Shown: one piece after another, positions 1-9,300 of the stretch
Layout: the number at the start of each line of letters is the position of its first letter
Position numbering within the stretch: position 1 is the first letter of the stretch
Assembly: GCA_964654415.1 (NCBI GenBank)
Contig: CAZZIP010000003.1
Location: 62,001 to 126,000, forward strand
DNA: 64,000 bases
Direction: 5' to 3'
Source of the DNA: Methylohalobius sp964654415
GTDB taxonomy: Bacteria > Pseudomonadota > Gammaproteobacteria > Methylococcales > Methylothermaceae
Position numbers and translations under genes: made by a program
The notes under the pieces: generated by a model
What the model was told of the DNA's origin: nothing
Seen by the model: only the letters and a program-made list of their open reading frames with translations
Database searches by the model: none

Positions 1-1557
1 AATTTGAGCGTCGCGCTTGGTCGTTTTGTCGGTCCAGTGCGTGCCGTGGTGCCTTTGGCAGCAGGCATGCTGGCTATGCCGCCGTCTCGATTTGCGATCG
101 TCAACTTGCTGTCAGCAGGATTATGGGCGCCGGCCTATTTGTTGCCCGGCGTGGTGTTTGGCGCCTCGTTGGACTTGGCCGCCAAGGTCACCGGACGGCT
201 GGCCTTGGTTTTGATATTGATGGTGGCCCTTATTTGGTTTGGGGTTGGAGTCTGCCGTTCCCTTTATTTCTATTTTCAACCCAAAGCGCACAAAGCTCTA
301 GATCTTTGGTTCGATTTCAACCGCCATCATCCCCTAATGGCCCGTTTGACCGCGCCTTTGCTTTATCCCTGGCAGCGCGACTACTTAGCTTTGCTGCTGT
401 TGGCCGCGCTACTGGGAGCGGTCTGGGCGGCCTTAGTTCATTTACTACCTGAGGGGAGGCAGTTGTCGCTCGAGTTTCTTCACAATCCGTGGAGCGATGC
501 CTTTTTCCTTGCCGTAGAACAGCTTGGCCATTGGCCAACGCTCCTGGTTATCACAGCGATTTTAAGCTTCTGGTTGCTGCTCGCCGGCGGCTATTCCGAA
601 CTGGCTCATTGGCTCATCAGTTTGGGATTCTGCGCTTTTATGGAACTGAGCCTGGGACTGGACGGGGCCATCCTGCGGACGGGAATCGGATACGGTTTTC
701 TGGCGTTGATGCTTGCGACTTGGATTGGTCCAGGCGCTCGCCTTGCGGTCTATTCGGCAATTGTCTTGCTGTGGTTACTGCTGATCTTTGCCAGGCTTTA
801 TCTCGGTAGCGTCACGTTGGCTTCCCTGGTGCTGTCGGGGATGCTGGTGGTGATATGGCTTGGGATTGCCGGCGTAGGCTACCGACGTCATGCTTCTCGG
901 GCCGGAATTTGGGGTTTAGGTTGGCTGGCGACTGGGGTGGTGACGGCAGCTTTAGGGATTTTGTTTTTTGGTCAGACCAGGGGAATCGAAAGACCCGCGC
1001 CTGGAGCCCAGGTATTGGCGGAGACTGCTTGGATAGCATCGGAATGGCGAAGGCTACCTCGCTGGCGCCACGCCCTCTTAGGGCGCGTCGATCAACCTTT
1101 GATCTTACAATGGGCGGCCCCTTTGGCGGAAATTCAGGCCCAGCTTGAGTTGCATGGTTGGCGTCCAGCGCAGCGGGTAGGAATGGAAAGCGCCTTATAT
1201 TGGCTAGTGCCTGGGGCGCAGCTAAGGGAAATTCCGGTGCTGCCGCATTTCAATGACGGCTTGGCTGAGGCGCTCATTCTGCTCAAGGGAAATGGGAAAG
1301 GCGAATCCTTGATCTTGAGGCTGTGGAATAGCCATTTCCTGCTCGAAACTCAGGCACCAGTCTGGATCGGGACAACAGCGCGCCTTAAGGTTGCCTCTTC
1401 CCTATGGGGGCTGGTGCGTTTTACCGAGGAGGTGGCCTCCTCTGAGCCACAGGCGGTGAGGACGCTTTTGCACGATCTCGAGCAGGGCATGAATTGGTGC
1501 CTTTGGGAGCGGGAGGATCGGGATGGATATGTGTGGCTGATCCGGCGCTGTCCTTAA
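1..1557 (+). CDS. DedA / PAP2-like / LssY C-terminal fusion membrane protein (5' end outside window)
   Basis: The reading frame is open to the first base, so the true start lies upstream. The first ~60 residues match the end of a DedA (SNARE-associated) domain, with the pattern RFVGPVRAVVPLAAGM followed by a phenylalanine, an asparagine and a tryptophan-containing helix. Next come several hydrophobic helices (about residues 125-320) in the position of a PAP2 phosphatase domain, then a soluble LssY-like C-terminal domain (about 335-517, WIASEWRRLP, IQAQLELHGWRPA). The PAP2 part looks inactive. Where active enzymes have a PSGH motif and an RxYLGxHxxxD motif, this protein has RTGIGYGF and RLYLGSVTLASLVLSG, so the catalytic histidines and aspartate are absent. 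DedA proteins are lipid-scrambling or flipping membrane proteins; the role of the LssY domain is unknown. It converges with rho, 7 bp away. Confidence 0.75.
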   Translation, partial: NLSVALGRFVGPVRAVVPLAAGMLAMPPSRFAIVNLLSAGLWAPAYLLPGVVFGASLDLAAKVTGRLALVLILMVALIWFGVGVCRSLYFYFQPKAHKALDLWFDFNRHHPLMARLTAPLLYPWQRDYLALLLLAALLGAVWAALVHLLPEGRQLSLEFLHNPWSDAFFLAVEQLGHWPTLLVITAILSFWLLLAGGYSELAHWLISLGFCAFMELSLGLDGAILRTGIGYGFLALMLATWIGPGARLAVYSAIVLLWLLLIFARLYLGSVTLASLVLSGMLVVIWLGIAGVGYRRHASRAGIWGLGWLATGVVTAALGILFFGQTRGIERPAPGAQVLAETAWIASEWRRLPRWRHALLGRVDQPLILQWAAPLAEIQAQLELHGWRPAQRVGMESALYWLVPGAQLREIPVLPHFNDGLAEALILLKGNGKGESLILRLWNSHFLLETQAPVWIGTTARLKVASSLWGLVRFTEEVASSEPQAVRTLLHDLEQGMNWCLWEREDRDGYVWLIRRCP

Positions 1558-1564
1558 AAACTGC

Positions 1565-2824
1565 TCAAGCGCGTTTCATCGATTCGAAGAATTCGGCATT
1601 GGTTTTGGTCTGACGCAGCTTATCCAGCAGGAATTCGATGGCTGCGATTTCATCCATGGGCTGGAGGATCTTGCGCAGGATCCAAGCCTTTTGCAGCTCA
1701 TCCGGGGGCACTAAGTACTCCTCCCTGCGGGTTCCAGAACGATTGATGTTGATCGCAGGATAGACGCGTTTTTCGGCGATCTTGCGTTCCAGGTGCAACT
1801 CCATGTTGCCGGTACCCTTGAATTCTTCAAAGATCACGTCGTCCATGCGCGACCCGGTCTCAATCAAGGCGGTGGCAATGATGGTGAGGCTTCCGCCTTC
1901 TTCGATGTTGCGCGCCGCGCCAAAGAAGCGCTTGGGCTTTTCCAGGGCGTTGGCGTCTACCCCGCCGGTCAGCAATTTGCCGGAGGAGGGGACCACGGTG
2001 TTATAAGCGCGCGCTAAGCGAGTGATGGAATCGAGCAGGATCACCACGTCCCGCCTGTGTTCCACCAGGCGCTTGGCTTTCTCGATCACCATCTCGGCGA
2101 CCTGAACGTGGCGGGTCGGCGGCTCGTCGAAAGTGCTAGAGATGACCTCGCCGCGGACGCTGCGTTCCATCTCGGTCACTTCTTCAGGCCGCTCGTCGAT
2201 AAGGAGCACGATCAGATAACACTCTGGATTCTTGATCGCGATGGAGTGAGCGATGTTCTGTAGGATCATGGTCTTACCGGCTTTCGGCGGGGACACGATC
2301 AGGCCGCGCTGACCTTTGCCGATAGGGGCGACTAGGTCGATCACGCGCGCGGTCAGGTCCTCGGTGCTACCGTTGCCCAGCTCCAGCACGAAGCGTTCCT
2401 GGGCAAACAGCGGGGTCAGATTGGAAAAATCGACTTTGTGTTTGGCCACTTCAGGCGGCTCAAAATTGATCTGCTCCACCTTGAGCATGGCAAAATAGCG
2501 TTCCCCTTCCTTGGGGGGACGGATCTTGCCGGAGATCGTGTCCCCGGTACGCAGGCTGAAGCGGCGGATCTGGCTGGGAGAGACATAGATGTCATCGGGG
2601 CCAGCCAAATAGGAGCAATCTGCCGAGCGTAGGAAGCCGAAGCCGTCCTGGAGGATTTCCAAGACCCCGTCTCCGTATATATCCTCGCCGTTTTTTGCCA
2701 ATTTCTTAAGGATGGCAAAAATCAGGTCTTGCTTCCGGCTGCGGGAGACGCCTTCGATTTCCAGAGATTCTGCAATTTCCAACAGTTCTGCCGCGGATTT
2801 ACGTTTGAGTTCAGTCAGATTCAT
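1565..2824 (-). CDS. rho: Transcription termination factor Rho
   Basis: Hexameric RNA-dependent ATPase that ends transcription at Rho-dependent sites. The 419-residue product has the normal bacterial length. The N-terminal Rho domain starts NLTELKRKSAAELLEIAESL, the cold-shock-like RNA-binding domain contains DGFGFLRS (about 60-67), and the P-loop SPPKAGKT lies at about 178-185. Further conserved RecA-fold blocks follow (LLIDERPEEVTEM, LLDSITRLARAYNT, GGVDANAL). It is co-directional with and 135 bp downstream of trxA, the usual gammaproteobacterial order. Upstream of the ATG there is no strong Shine-Dalgarno sequence. Rho is generally autoregulated through its leader, so the trxA-rho spacer may carry that control, but I can only point to the hairpin in it. 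Confidence 0.97.
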   Translation of the reverse strand: MNLTELKRKSAAELLEIAESLEIEGVSRSRKQDLIFAILKKLAKNGEDIYGDGVLEILQDGFGFLRSADCSYLAGPDDIYVSPSQIRRFSLRTGDTISGKIRPPKEGERYFAMLKVEQINFEPPEVAKHKVDFSNLTPLFAQERFVLELGNGSTEDLTARVIDLVAPIGKGQRGLIVSPPKAGKTMILQNIAHSIAIKNPECYLIVLLIDERPEEVTEMERSVRGEVISSTFDEPPTRHVQVAEMVIEKAKRLVEHRRDVVILLDSITRLARAYNTVVPSSGKLLTGGVDANALEKPKRFFGAARNIEEGGSLTIIATALIETGSRMDDVIFEEFKGTGNMELHLERKIAEKRVYPAININRSGTRREEYLVPPDELQKAWILRKILQPMDEIAAIEFLLDKLRQTKTNAEFFESMKRA

Positions 2825-2923
2825 GGGTGAAAGTCATTTAAGTTTTTGATAGTAGCCAGATCACCCACCGATTGGATGAGCGATCTGAAAAGAGGGATGA
2901 CAGCAGGTGAGATATGCTCAACT

Positions 2924-2950
2924 CCCGCCTATGCCTACAATATAGGCGGG
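2924..2950 (-). terminator. Stem-loop in the trxA-rho spacer
   Basis: A perfect 9-bp inverted repeat, CCCGCCTAT and ATAGGCGGG with a 9-nt loop, starts 10 bp after the trxA stop on the minus strand. No run of U follows it on either strand, so it is not a canonical intrinsic terminator. It could act as a 3'-end stabiliser for trxA, as a pause site, or as part of the rho leader. Confidence 0.45.
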
Positions 2951-2959
2951 CAGGTTCAA

Positions 2960-3286
2960 TTACAGGTTCTGTTCCAGAAAAGCCTTGAGCTGGGATTTAC
3001 TCAAAGCGCCGACTTTGGTCGCCTCCACCTCACCGTTCTTGAACAGCATCAGGGTGGGAATGCCTCGCACCCCGTAGTGCTGTGGGGTTCTTGGATTTTC
3101 ATCGATGTTCAGCTTGGCTACTTTCAAGCGCCCCTGATACTCTTCAGCGATCTGGTCGAGAATGGGGGCCACCATTTTGCAGGGACCGCACCATTCCGCC
3201 CAGAAATCCACAAGCACCGGTTGTTGGGATTGTAACACTTCACGTTCAAAGTTATCGTCGGTTACATGCACGGTTGCGTCACTCAC
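2960..3286 (-). CDS. trxA: Thioredoxin
   Basis: Cytosolic dithiol-disulfide oxidoreductase of 108 residues with the WCGPCK active site, the VDFWAEWC strand and the cis-proline motif GIPTL. I start it at GTG 3286, giving MSDATVHVTDDNFE like other TrxA proteins. A GGAG sits six bases upstream of that GTG. An upstream in-frame TTG at 3298 would put the start inside the ribosome-binding site and is less likely. Its reductase partner trxB is in the same window near 37 kb. Confidence 0.95.
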   Translation of the reverse strand: MSDATVHVTDDNFEREVLQSQQPVLVDFWAEWCGPCKMVAPILDQIAEEYQGRLKVAKLNIDENPRTPQHYGVRGIPTLMLFKNGEVEATKVGALSKSQLKAFLEQNL

Positions 3287-3342
3287 GCGCGTCTCCAATT
3301 TAGGTTGTTGGAAAAGGTCAAAATCGGGAACTGATTGCCTTA

Positions 3343-3371
3343 ATTTGAGCTTAATCAGTCCTGAATTTCAA
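3343..3371 (-). promoter_or_regulatory. Possible sigma-70 promoter for trxA
   Basis: On the minus strand TTGAAA (3371-3366) is followed after 17 bp by TCAAAT (3348-3343), which matches four of six positions of a -10 box. It lies about 55 bp upstream of the trxA GTG. The call rests only on motif and spacing. Confidence 0.3.
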
Positions 3372-3482
3372 GTTTTTTATGGGGGGCAAGCGAACGAACA
3401 GAGAGGTGGTAGCATCAGCAAACACCCTATAGACTAATTTTTTTAAAATTATTTCCCGATCATGGTTTTAGAGGACTGCCTT

Positions 3483-4295
3483 ATGCATACCTTCGATTTG
3501 GCCGGATTGCAAGCTGCGGTATTGAATGCGACTCGCCGGGCCGGGCACAAAATCCTCAAAATTTACGCTTCTGATTTTCAAGTTGGACTCAAGAGCGATC
3601 AATCTCCTCTGACGGCTGCAGACACCGCTGCTCACCGTTGCCTGAAGGAAACGCTGACGAGTTTGCCAGTGAAGTTCCCTATCCTTTCCGAGGAGGAGAT
3701 CTTGCCTTATCAGGAGCGCAAGAAGTGGCAAACTTACTGGCTGCTGGATCCACTCGATGGAACCAAGGAATTCATCAATCGCAATGGCGAATTCACCGTC
3801 AATGTGGCGCTCATCCACAACCGTGAGCCGATTCTCGGAGTGGTCCATGTGCCAGTCCAAGATACTACGTATTATGCAGCCAGTGGGCTTGGTGCTTTCA
3901 AACAGGTGGGGGAGGCGGCGCCGGAGGCGATCTGCGTGCGCAAGCCGGCGCCTGCCAAACTCGTCATCGTCGGTAGCCGCTCCCATCAGACGCCCGCGTT
4001 CAGAGCGTATCTGGAAAAGTTGGACGGCGAGTATGAACTGATCTTTATCGGGAGCTCCCTCAAATTCTGTTTGGTGGCCGAAGGTCGCGCTGACCTTTAC
4101 CCGCGTCTGGGCCCCACTTCGGAATGGGATACCGCCGCCGCCCATTGCATCGTGGCGGAGGCGGGTGGATACGTAGTCGATCTTTCCGGAAAACCTCTGC
4201 GCTACAACACCAAGGAATCGATCCTCAATCCCTATTTTTTGGCCTATGGAGACAATTCCCGCAACTGGTTGGCCTATTTGCCGGAAGAGCTTTAG
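3483..4295 (+). CDS. cysQ: 3'(2'),5'-bisphosphate nucleotidase, CysQ family
   Basis: Mg-dependent, lithium-sensitive inositol-monophosphatase-fold enzyme, expected to hydrolyse 3'-phosphoadenosine 5'-phosphate from sulfate assimilation. Metal-binding motifs are visible: SDQSPLTAAD (38-47), the EE pair at about 70-72, LLDPLDGTKEF (about 88-97) and WDTAAA (215-220). WLLDPLDGTKEFINRNGEFTVN is typical of CysQ rather than SuhB. I chose the ATG at 3483 because GAGG stands eight bases ahead of it; the in-frame ATG at 3462 lacks such a site and adds seven non-conserved residues. It converges on the SRPBCC gene with a 2-bp gap. Confidence 0.9.
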   Translation: MHTFDLAGLQAAVLNATRRAGHKILKIYASDFQVGLKSDQSPLTAADTAAHRCLKETLTSLPVKFPILSEEEILPYQERKKWQTYWLLDPLDGTKEFINRNGEFTVNVALIHNREPILGVVHVPVQDTTYYAASGLGAFKQVGEAAPEAICVRKPAPAKLVIVGSRSHQTPAFRAYLEKLDGEYELIFIGSSLKFCLVAEGRADLYPRLGPTSEWDTAAAHCIVAEAGGYVVDLSGKPLRYNTKESILNPYFLAYGDNSRNWLAYLPEEL

Positions 4296-4297
4296 CC

Positions 4298-4840
4298 TTA
4301 AGGCACGCGCTTGAGCTGCAAGTGTCTCACTTTCGGTGCTTGGCCAAACTTCAAAGCGAGTTCTGCCAGGAACACATCCATCGCGCTGTGGTAGCGGAGC
4401 AGATACCGGATGCAGAACCGAAACAAGGGGTGGTAGACGTGTTCGGTTTCGGTAATGGTAAGCACGGTTTCGCCGTTTTCCTCCTTCAGTTGGTAGGTCC
4501 AGCGGCCGCGCAAAGGCAGCGCAGGATCGGCAATCTGAGTTACCAGCCAGGAAGGCGGCTTGGCTTCCACGACTTTGAACGGAATTTTGCTCGCTTCTGA
4601 GCTTACCTCGATCCACATCGGCAGGCCGTCTTCGGCCTGGCAGACCTCTACGCGTTTCAAACCCATCCGCCAGCTAGGGTAGGCCTTGAAATCGGTGATG
4701 ACCTGCCAGATTTCCTCCGGCTTGGCCCGAAGCCGGATGCAGCTTGCGGCTACATGCGTTTTGGGCAGGCGGCTGCCAAGGATCAGCGCAATGGCCAGCA
4801 AAGCGGCCAGAATCAGAACAAGACCCAAGAGGATTTGCAT
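4298..4840 (-). CDS. SRPBCC-family protein with N-terminal membrane anchor
   Basis: A 180-residue protein starting MQILLGLVLILAALLAIALI, a single hydrophobic helix with little before it, so probably membrane-anchored. The rest resembles a polyketide-cyclase/START-like (SRPBCC) fold: PEEIWQVITDFKAYPSWRMGLKRVEV near the start and a long C-terminal helix (LRYHSAMDVFLAELALKFG). Such domains bind hydrophobic ligands; the ligand here is unknown. The gene starts eight bases after the CYTH gene stop and is probably co-transcribed with it. The same frame stays open upstream through the CYTH gene to 5092, but that extension looks like an out-of-frame translation of CYTH, so I excluded it. Confidence 0.7.
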   Translation of the reverse strand: MQILLGLVLILAALLAIALILGSRLPKTHVAASCIRLRAKPEEIWQVITDFKAYPSWRMGLKRVEVCQAEDGLPMWIEVSSEASKIPFKVVEAKPPSWLVTQIADPALPLRGRWTYQLKEENGETVLTITETEHVYHPLFRFCIRYLLRYHSAMDVFLAELALKFGQAPKVRHLQLKRVP

Positions 4841-4848
4841 GCTTTCGG

Positions 4849-5331
4849 CTAACCTGGTTGGTGGCACCAGGATTTGAACGGCTTTTGGGCTAAGTAAGTG
4901 TTGTAGTAGCGGGGATCGTCGGTTACCTCCTGTCCCAGCCAGGAAGGTCTTGCAAACTCTTCCTCGGAATGCGAAAGCTCGATTTCCGCAACGATCAAAC
5001 CCTCGTTGTCGGCTTCGAATGCGTCGATTTCCCAAAGGTGCTCGCCAAAGTGGACGAAGTGGCGGACTTTTTCGATCAATGGCCGCTGACAAAGCGCCTC
5101 GAGCATCTCTTCGGCGTCACGGTATGGAATCTCGTATTCGTATTCGTGGCGCATGGCGCCGATGGTGACGCTTTTGATGTTCAGCCAGCCCCGTCCTGAG
5201 GCTGAACGGACACGCACCGAGCAACCTCTGGCTTGATTGAGATAGCCTTGGCGGATCCGCACAGCACGGGTGACTTGAGTGCGCCAAGAGTCGTCCCGGA
5301 CTAAGAATTTGCGCTCGATTTCCAGAGCCAC
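4849..5331 (-). CDS. CYTH-domain inorganic triphosphatase
   Basis: A 160-residue CYTH protein with the signature ExExK at residues 4-8 (LEIERKF) and alternating charged strands (RIRQGYL, VRVRSASGRGWLNIKS, YEYEIPYRDAEEML, EIDAFEADNEGLIVAEIEL), the pattern of the triphosphate tunnel fold. Bacterial single-domain members mostly hydrolyse tripolyphosphate, occasionally thiamine triphosphate or make cAMP. From length and motif I favour a triphosphatase. It heads a two-gene minus-strand unit with the SRPBCC gene and is divergent from hrpA. Confidence 0.9.
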   Translation of the reverse strand: MALEIERKFLVRDDSWRTQVTRAVRIRQGYLNQARGCSVRVRSASGRGWLNIKSVTIGAMRHEYEYEIPYRDAEEMLEALCQRPLIEKVRHFVHFGEHLWEIDAFEADNEGLIVAEIELSHSEEEFARPSWLGQEVTDDPRYYNTYLAQKPFKSWCHQPG

Positions 5332-5415
5332 GGTCGGCGGGTTGGTGATTGTGAGCGACTATGGTAAAACGAATCTTGGAGATTGGAAAGCGGGACTATT
5401 GAAGCAGCTAAAAAG

Positions 5416-5443
5416 TTGGCGTCGGCATAGCCTATGGCATAAT
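5416..5443 (+). promoter_or_regulatory. Candidate promoter upstream of hrpA
   Basis: TTGGCG (5416-5421), 16 bp, CATAAT (5438-5443), ending 50 bp before the hrpA ATG in the 162-bp gap between divergent genes. Motif match only. Confidence 0.3.
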
Positions 5444-5493
5444 TAGCCTGCGGGCGGTAGGTGACCGTCGATTTTCAAGAACTTTAAATTGCG

Positions 5494-8400
5494 ATGGAAT
5501 TTGATTTTAATCGCCTGGCAGATCAGCCAGATCGCGCTTTGACGCACAATGCGCAGGCCAAATCCCGAAGGGTTGAAATCGCAGCCTTGCGCTATCCGCC
5601 TTTACCGGTGGTACAAGAAAAAGACCGGATCATCCGAGCCTTGCAGGAGCATCAGGTCATCGTTGTATGCGGTGAGACCGGGTCTGGCAAGACCACCCAG
5701 CTACCCAAGATCTGCTTGGAAGCCGGGCGCGGCGCCCGGGGTGTGATCGGCCACACTCAGCCGCGCCGCATCGCAGCGCGCAGCGTCGCTGCCCGCATCG
5801 CTGAAGAACTGGGACAGAATGGCGACGATCTGGTGGGGTGCAAGGTCCGCTTCCACGATCGCACCGGTCCAAATACCTTGATTAAGCTGATGACTGACGG
5901 GATCCTCCTGGCCGAGACCCAGGCGGACCGTTATCTCACCCAATACGACACCCTGATCATCGACGAGGCCCACGAACGCAGCCTTAACATCGATTTTCTC
6001 CTAGGGTATCTCAAGTGGCTGCTTCCTCATCGGCCAGATCTGAAACTCATCATCACCTCGGCCACCATCGATCCCAAGCGTTTCGCCGATCATTTCGGCG
6101 GTGCTCCAATCATTGAGGTCTGCGGGCGAAGCTTCCCGGTGGAGGTCCGTTACCGGCCGCTTGAGGAACTTGAGGAAGGCGAGCATGCCGACTCGGATGT
6201 GATTCGGGGAGTGCTGAAAGGGATAGACGAACTGATGCGCGAGGGACTGGCCGATATTCTGGTGTTTCTTACCGGTGAACGCGAAATACGCGAGGCGGCT
6301 GAAGCCCTGCGCAAGCATCATCTGGAAAATTTCGAAGTCCTCCCCCTTTATGCCCGCCTGACCGCCCAGGAGCAGCAGAGGATCTTCCAGCCCGCCAGTA
6401 GGCCGAGAATCATCCTGGCTACCAACGTGGCCGAAACTTCGCTGACGGTGCCCGGTATCCGCGCGGTGATCGACACCGGCCTTGCCAGAATCAAGCGCTT
6501 CAGCCCCCGCAGCAAGTTGGAGCGCCTGCCGATTGAGCCGATCTCGCAGGCCTCGGCCAGGCAGCGCGCCGGGCGCTGTGGCAGGACTCAGCCTGGAGTC
6601 TGTCTGCGTTTGTACAGCGAGGAAGACTTCAATGCCCGACCCGCGTTCACCGATCCTGAGATCCTACGCACCAATCTGGCGGCGGTGATCCTTAGGATGA
6701 AAGCTCTCGGGCTGGGGGAGGCCGAGCGCTTCCCGTTCATCGATCCGCCGGACGGCAGGCAAATCCGCGCCGGAATCAAGTTGCTTCAGGAGCTTAAGGC
6801 GTTGGATAAGGATGGGCAGCTGACTGAGGTCGGTCGTCTGATGCTCAGGTTTCCCATCGATCCACGCCTGGCCAGGATGCTGGTTGAGGCAAAAAAAGAA
6901 AATTGCTTGACTGAACTTGCGGTGATCGCTTCCGCCTTGAGCGTGCAGGATCCCAGGGAGCGCCCCGCCGACTGCCCCGAAGCGGCCGATGCCAAACACG
7001 CCTTGTGGCGCGACGAAAAGTCTGATTTCTTGAGCTTCCTCAAGCTTTGGCGCGCTTTTGCCGAGCAGCAGAAACACCTCTCCAAGACGGGACTGCGCAA
7101 GTTCTGCCAGCAGCACTTTCTCTCCTACACTAGGATGCGCGAGTGGCAGGACCTCCACGCCCAGCTCGTGGAGGTGATCAAGGGCGAATTGGGATGGCGC
7201 CTTAACCTGGAGCCTGCTGGGTATGCCGAAATCCACCGTGCGATCTTGAGCGGCCTGCTATCCCAGATAGGGTTCCGCAAGGATAAATTCGAGTACGAGG
7301 GGGCCTATGGGATCAAGTTTTTCATCTTCCCCGGTTCTGCGCTGTTCAAAACCAGACCCCCTTGGCTGGTTTGCGCCGAGCAAGTCGAAACCAGCAAGGT
7401 CTATGCTCGGACGGTCGCTCAGGTGGAACCGGAATGGATCGAAAGTTGCGCCGCCCACCTGGTCAAACGCCACTACTGCGACCCGCATTGGGAGCGCAAG
7501 ACAAGAAAGGTAACCGCATTCGAACGCGTGACCTTGTTCGGCCTGACCCTGGTGGAACGGCGCCGGGTAGCTTACGAGAGGATCAATCCTAAAGAGGCGC
7601 GGGAGATCTTTATCCGTTCGGCTTTGGTAGCTCAGGACATAGACTTAGAGCTTGAATTCTTCCGCCATAATCGAGCACTTTTGGAAGAATTCGGCCAGTG
7701 GCAACACAAAACCAGGCGTTTGGACCCCATGGTGGATGAGGAGTGGCTGTTTGAGTTCTACGACCTCCGTATCCCTCCAGAAATCGTCAACGCCGACGGT
7801 CTTTCGCGCTGGTATCGCCAGGCGGTTCGCCATCAGCCTGAGTTGCTCAAGTTAAGCCGAGAGATGATCGCTCAAAGCCACCTTGGATGGAATCCGGCCG
7901 ATTTTCCAGAAGTTTGGGAAGATGAAGGCGTGCAGCTGACGCTCTGTTACCGCTTCGAACCGGGCTCTCCAGACGATGGGGTGTCGCTGAGAGTACCGTT
8001 GATGCTGCTGCCGCAGTTAAATCAGGCGCCGTTTGACTGGTTGGTGCCGGGATGGTTAGAAGAGAAGCTTAATTTCCTGCTCAAAAGCCTGCCCCGAACC
8101 CTGCGCCGTCAGCTGGTACCGATTCCAGATGCCGCAGCGCAAATTTTGGCTCAACTGTGCTTCGGTGAGGGCAATTTTTGGCTAGCGCTAGCCCAAGCGC
8201 TCAGGCGAATGGCTGCGCTAGAGGTAAGCCCGCAATTGCTCAAAGCCATAGAACTTCCGGATCATCTTAAGATGAATTTCCAGGTGATCGACGAACAAGG
8301 CCAAATGTTGGCTCAAGGGCGGGATTTGGCGCAGCTAAAAACCAGGTTCTTGGGGGCGGCCCGCGAAGGTTTTGCGGGGATTGCAGGAGAGCAGCATAGA

Positions 8401-9282
8401 TCGGGCTTTAGAAGTTGGGAGTTTGGGGAGTTGCCGCGTACCCTTAGAATCTCCCGAAACGGCCAGCCAATACTCGCTTTCTCAGCTCTAGTGGACGAAG
8501 GGGAAAGCTGTGGGGTCAAGCTGTTTTCGACGGCCGAAGAGGCCGATCAAGCTCACTGCCGCGGCCTCAATCGGCTGATCCAATTGGTGCTGGCTAGGGA
8601 AATCAAATCTCTTAAAAAGCAGCTTCCCTTCACGGCTGCCGATGAGTTGGCCTACGCGCGCTTGCCGCCTCATCCGTTATTAGCTCTCAAGGAACCTTCC
8701 AGGTCTTTGGTGGATGAAGTGGTCAATCTAGCGGTAGCTCAGGTGTTTTTGGCCGAAGGCGCAGAAATCCGCAAGCGCGAGGAGTTCGATGCGTGTCTTG
8801 CCGCGCACCGAGGGGAGCTGTTTCCAGCGGCTCAGGAAATTGCCGCCAGGGTCAAACAGATTTTGGAGTTGAGCGAAACTTGTCGGGAACGGCGCCGCCG
8901 AATGAAGCACCTAGACCGCTCGCCGAGCGGGGCGGACATCGATGAGCAGCTTAATCTTCTTTGTTATCGCGGGTTTCTTAAGCATATTCCCTGGCCGCAG
9001 CTGCGCCAATTGCCCCGCTATCTTACAGCGTTGCAATACCGCCTCGACAAGGCGGAATACGAGGTGGCTAAGGACGAGACCAAACTCAAGCACCTTAAGC
9101 CTTTTTGGGAAAGTTATTGGGGCCGGGTTCAAGCAGGCGCTATCCTTGCGCCGGATGCTGATCCGCTGCGCTGGAATTTGGAGGAGTTTCGGATTCAGCT
9201 TTTCGCTCAGCACATCAAAACCCTTTATCCCATTTCCGCCAAGCGCCTGGCAGAAGCCTTAGAACAGCATCAAGCAGCGTGA
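5494..9282 (+). CDS. hrpA: ATP-dependent RNA helicase HrpA
   Basis: DEAH-box helicase of 1262 residues, close to the usual ~1300 for HrpA. Motif I GETGSGKT is at 60-67, motif Ia HTQPRRIAARSVA follows, motif II DEAH is at 157-160, motif III is TSATID, and motifs V-VI include TNVAETSLTVPGI and QRAGRCGR. The long C-terminal part (helicase-associated region, OB-fold and DUF3418-type region) is present in full. HrpA acts on mRNA and stalled ribosomes in the cytosol. There is no obvious Shine-Dalgarno before the ATG at 5494. purT follows after 18 bp. Confidence 0.95.
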   Translation: MEFDFNRLADQPDRALTHNAQAKSRRVEIAALRYPPLPVVQEKDRIIRALQEHQVIVVCGETGSGKTTQLPKICLEAGRGARGVIGHTQPRRIAARSVAARIAEELGQNGDDLVGCKVRFHDRTGPNTLIKLMTDGILLAETQADRYLTQYDTLIIDEAHERSLNIDFLLGYLKWLLPHRPDLKLIITSATIDPKRFADHFGGAPIIEVCGRSFPVEVRYRPLEELEEGEHADSDVIRGVLKGIDELMREGLADILVFLTGEREIREAAEALRKHHLENFEVLPLYARLTAQEQQRIFQPASRPRIILATNVAETSLTVPGIRAVIDTGLARIKRFSPRSKLERLPIEPISQASARQRAGRCGRTQPGVCLRLYSEEDFNARPAFTDPEILRTNLAAVILRMKALGLGEAERFPFIDPPDGRQIRAGIKLLQELKALDKDGQLTEVGRLMLRFPIDPRLARMLVEAKKENCLTELAVIASALSVQDPRERPADCPEAADAKHALWRDEKSDFLSFLKLWRAFAEQQKHLSKTGLRKFCQQHFLSYTRMREWQDLHAQLVEVIKGELGWRLNLEPAGYAEIHRAILSGLLSQIGFRKDKFEYEGAYGIKFFIFPGSALFKTRPPWLVCAEQVETSKVYARTVAQVEPEWIESCAAHLVKRHYCDPHWERKTRKVTAFERVTLFGLTLVERRRVAYERINPKEAREIFIRSALVAQDIDLELEFFRHNRALLEEFGQWQHKTRRLDPMVDEEWLFEFYDLRIPPEIVNADGLSRWYRQAVRHQPELLKLSREMIAQSHLGWNPADFPEVWEDEGVQLTLCYRFEPGSPDDGVSLRVPLMLLPQLNQAPFDWLVPGWLEEKLNFLLKSLPRTLRRQLVPIPDAAAQILAQLCFGEGNFWLALAQALRRMAALEVSPQLLKAIELPDHLKMNFQVIDEQGQMLAQGRDLAQLKTRFLGAAREGFAGIAGEQHRSGFRSWEFGELPRTLRISRNGQPILAFSALVDEGESCGVKLFSTAEEADQAHCRGLNRLIQLVLAREIKSLKKQLPFTAADELAYARLPPHPLLALKEPSRSLVDEVVNLAVAQVFLAEGAEIRKREEFDACLAAHRGELFPAAQEIAARVKQILELSETCRERRRRMKHLDRSPSGADIDEQLNLLCYRGFLKHIPWPQLRQLPRYLTALQYRLDKAEYEVAKDETKLKHLKPFWESYWGRVQAGAILAPDADPLRWNLEEFRIQLFAQHIKTLYPISAKRLAEALEQHQAA

Positions 9283-9300
9283 GCACGCAGGAGGAATCTT

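Noticed and set aside
3468..4616. A 382-codon open frame antisense to cysQ
   Set aside because: Covers cysQ and part of the SRPBCC gene in antisense, has arginine/glutamine-rich low-quality sequence and no domain; the sense genes have clear motifs.
4841..5092. N-terminal extension of the SRPBCC protein
   Set aside because: It is an antiphase reading of the CYTH gene; the internal ATG at 4840 gives a normal membrane anchor.
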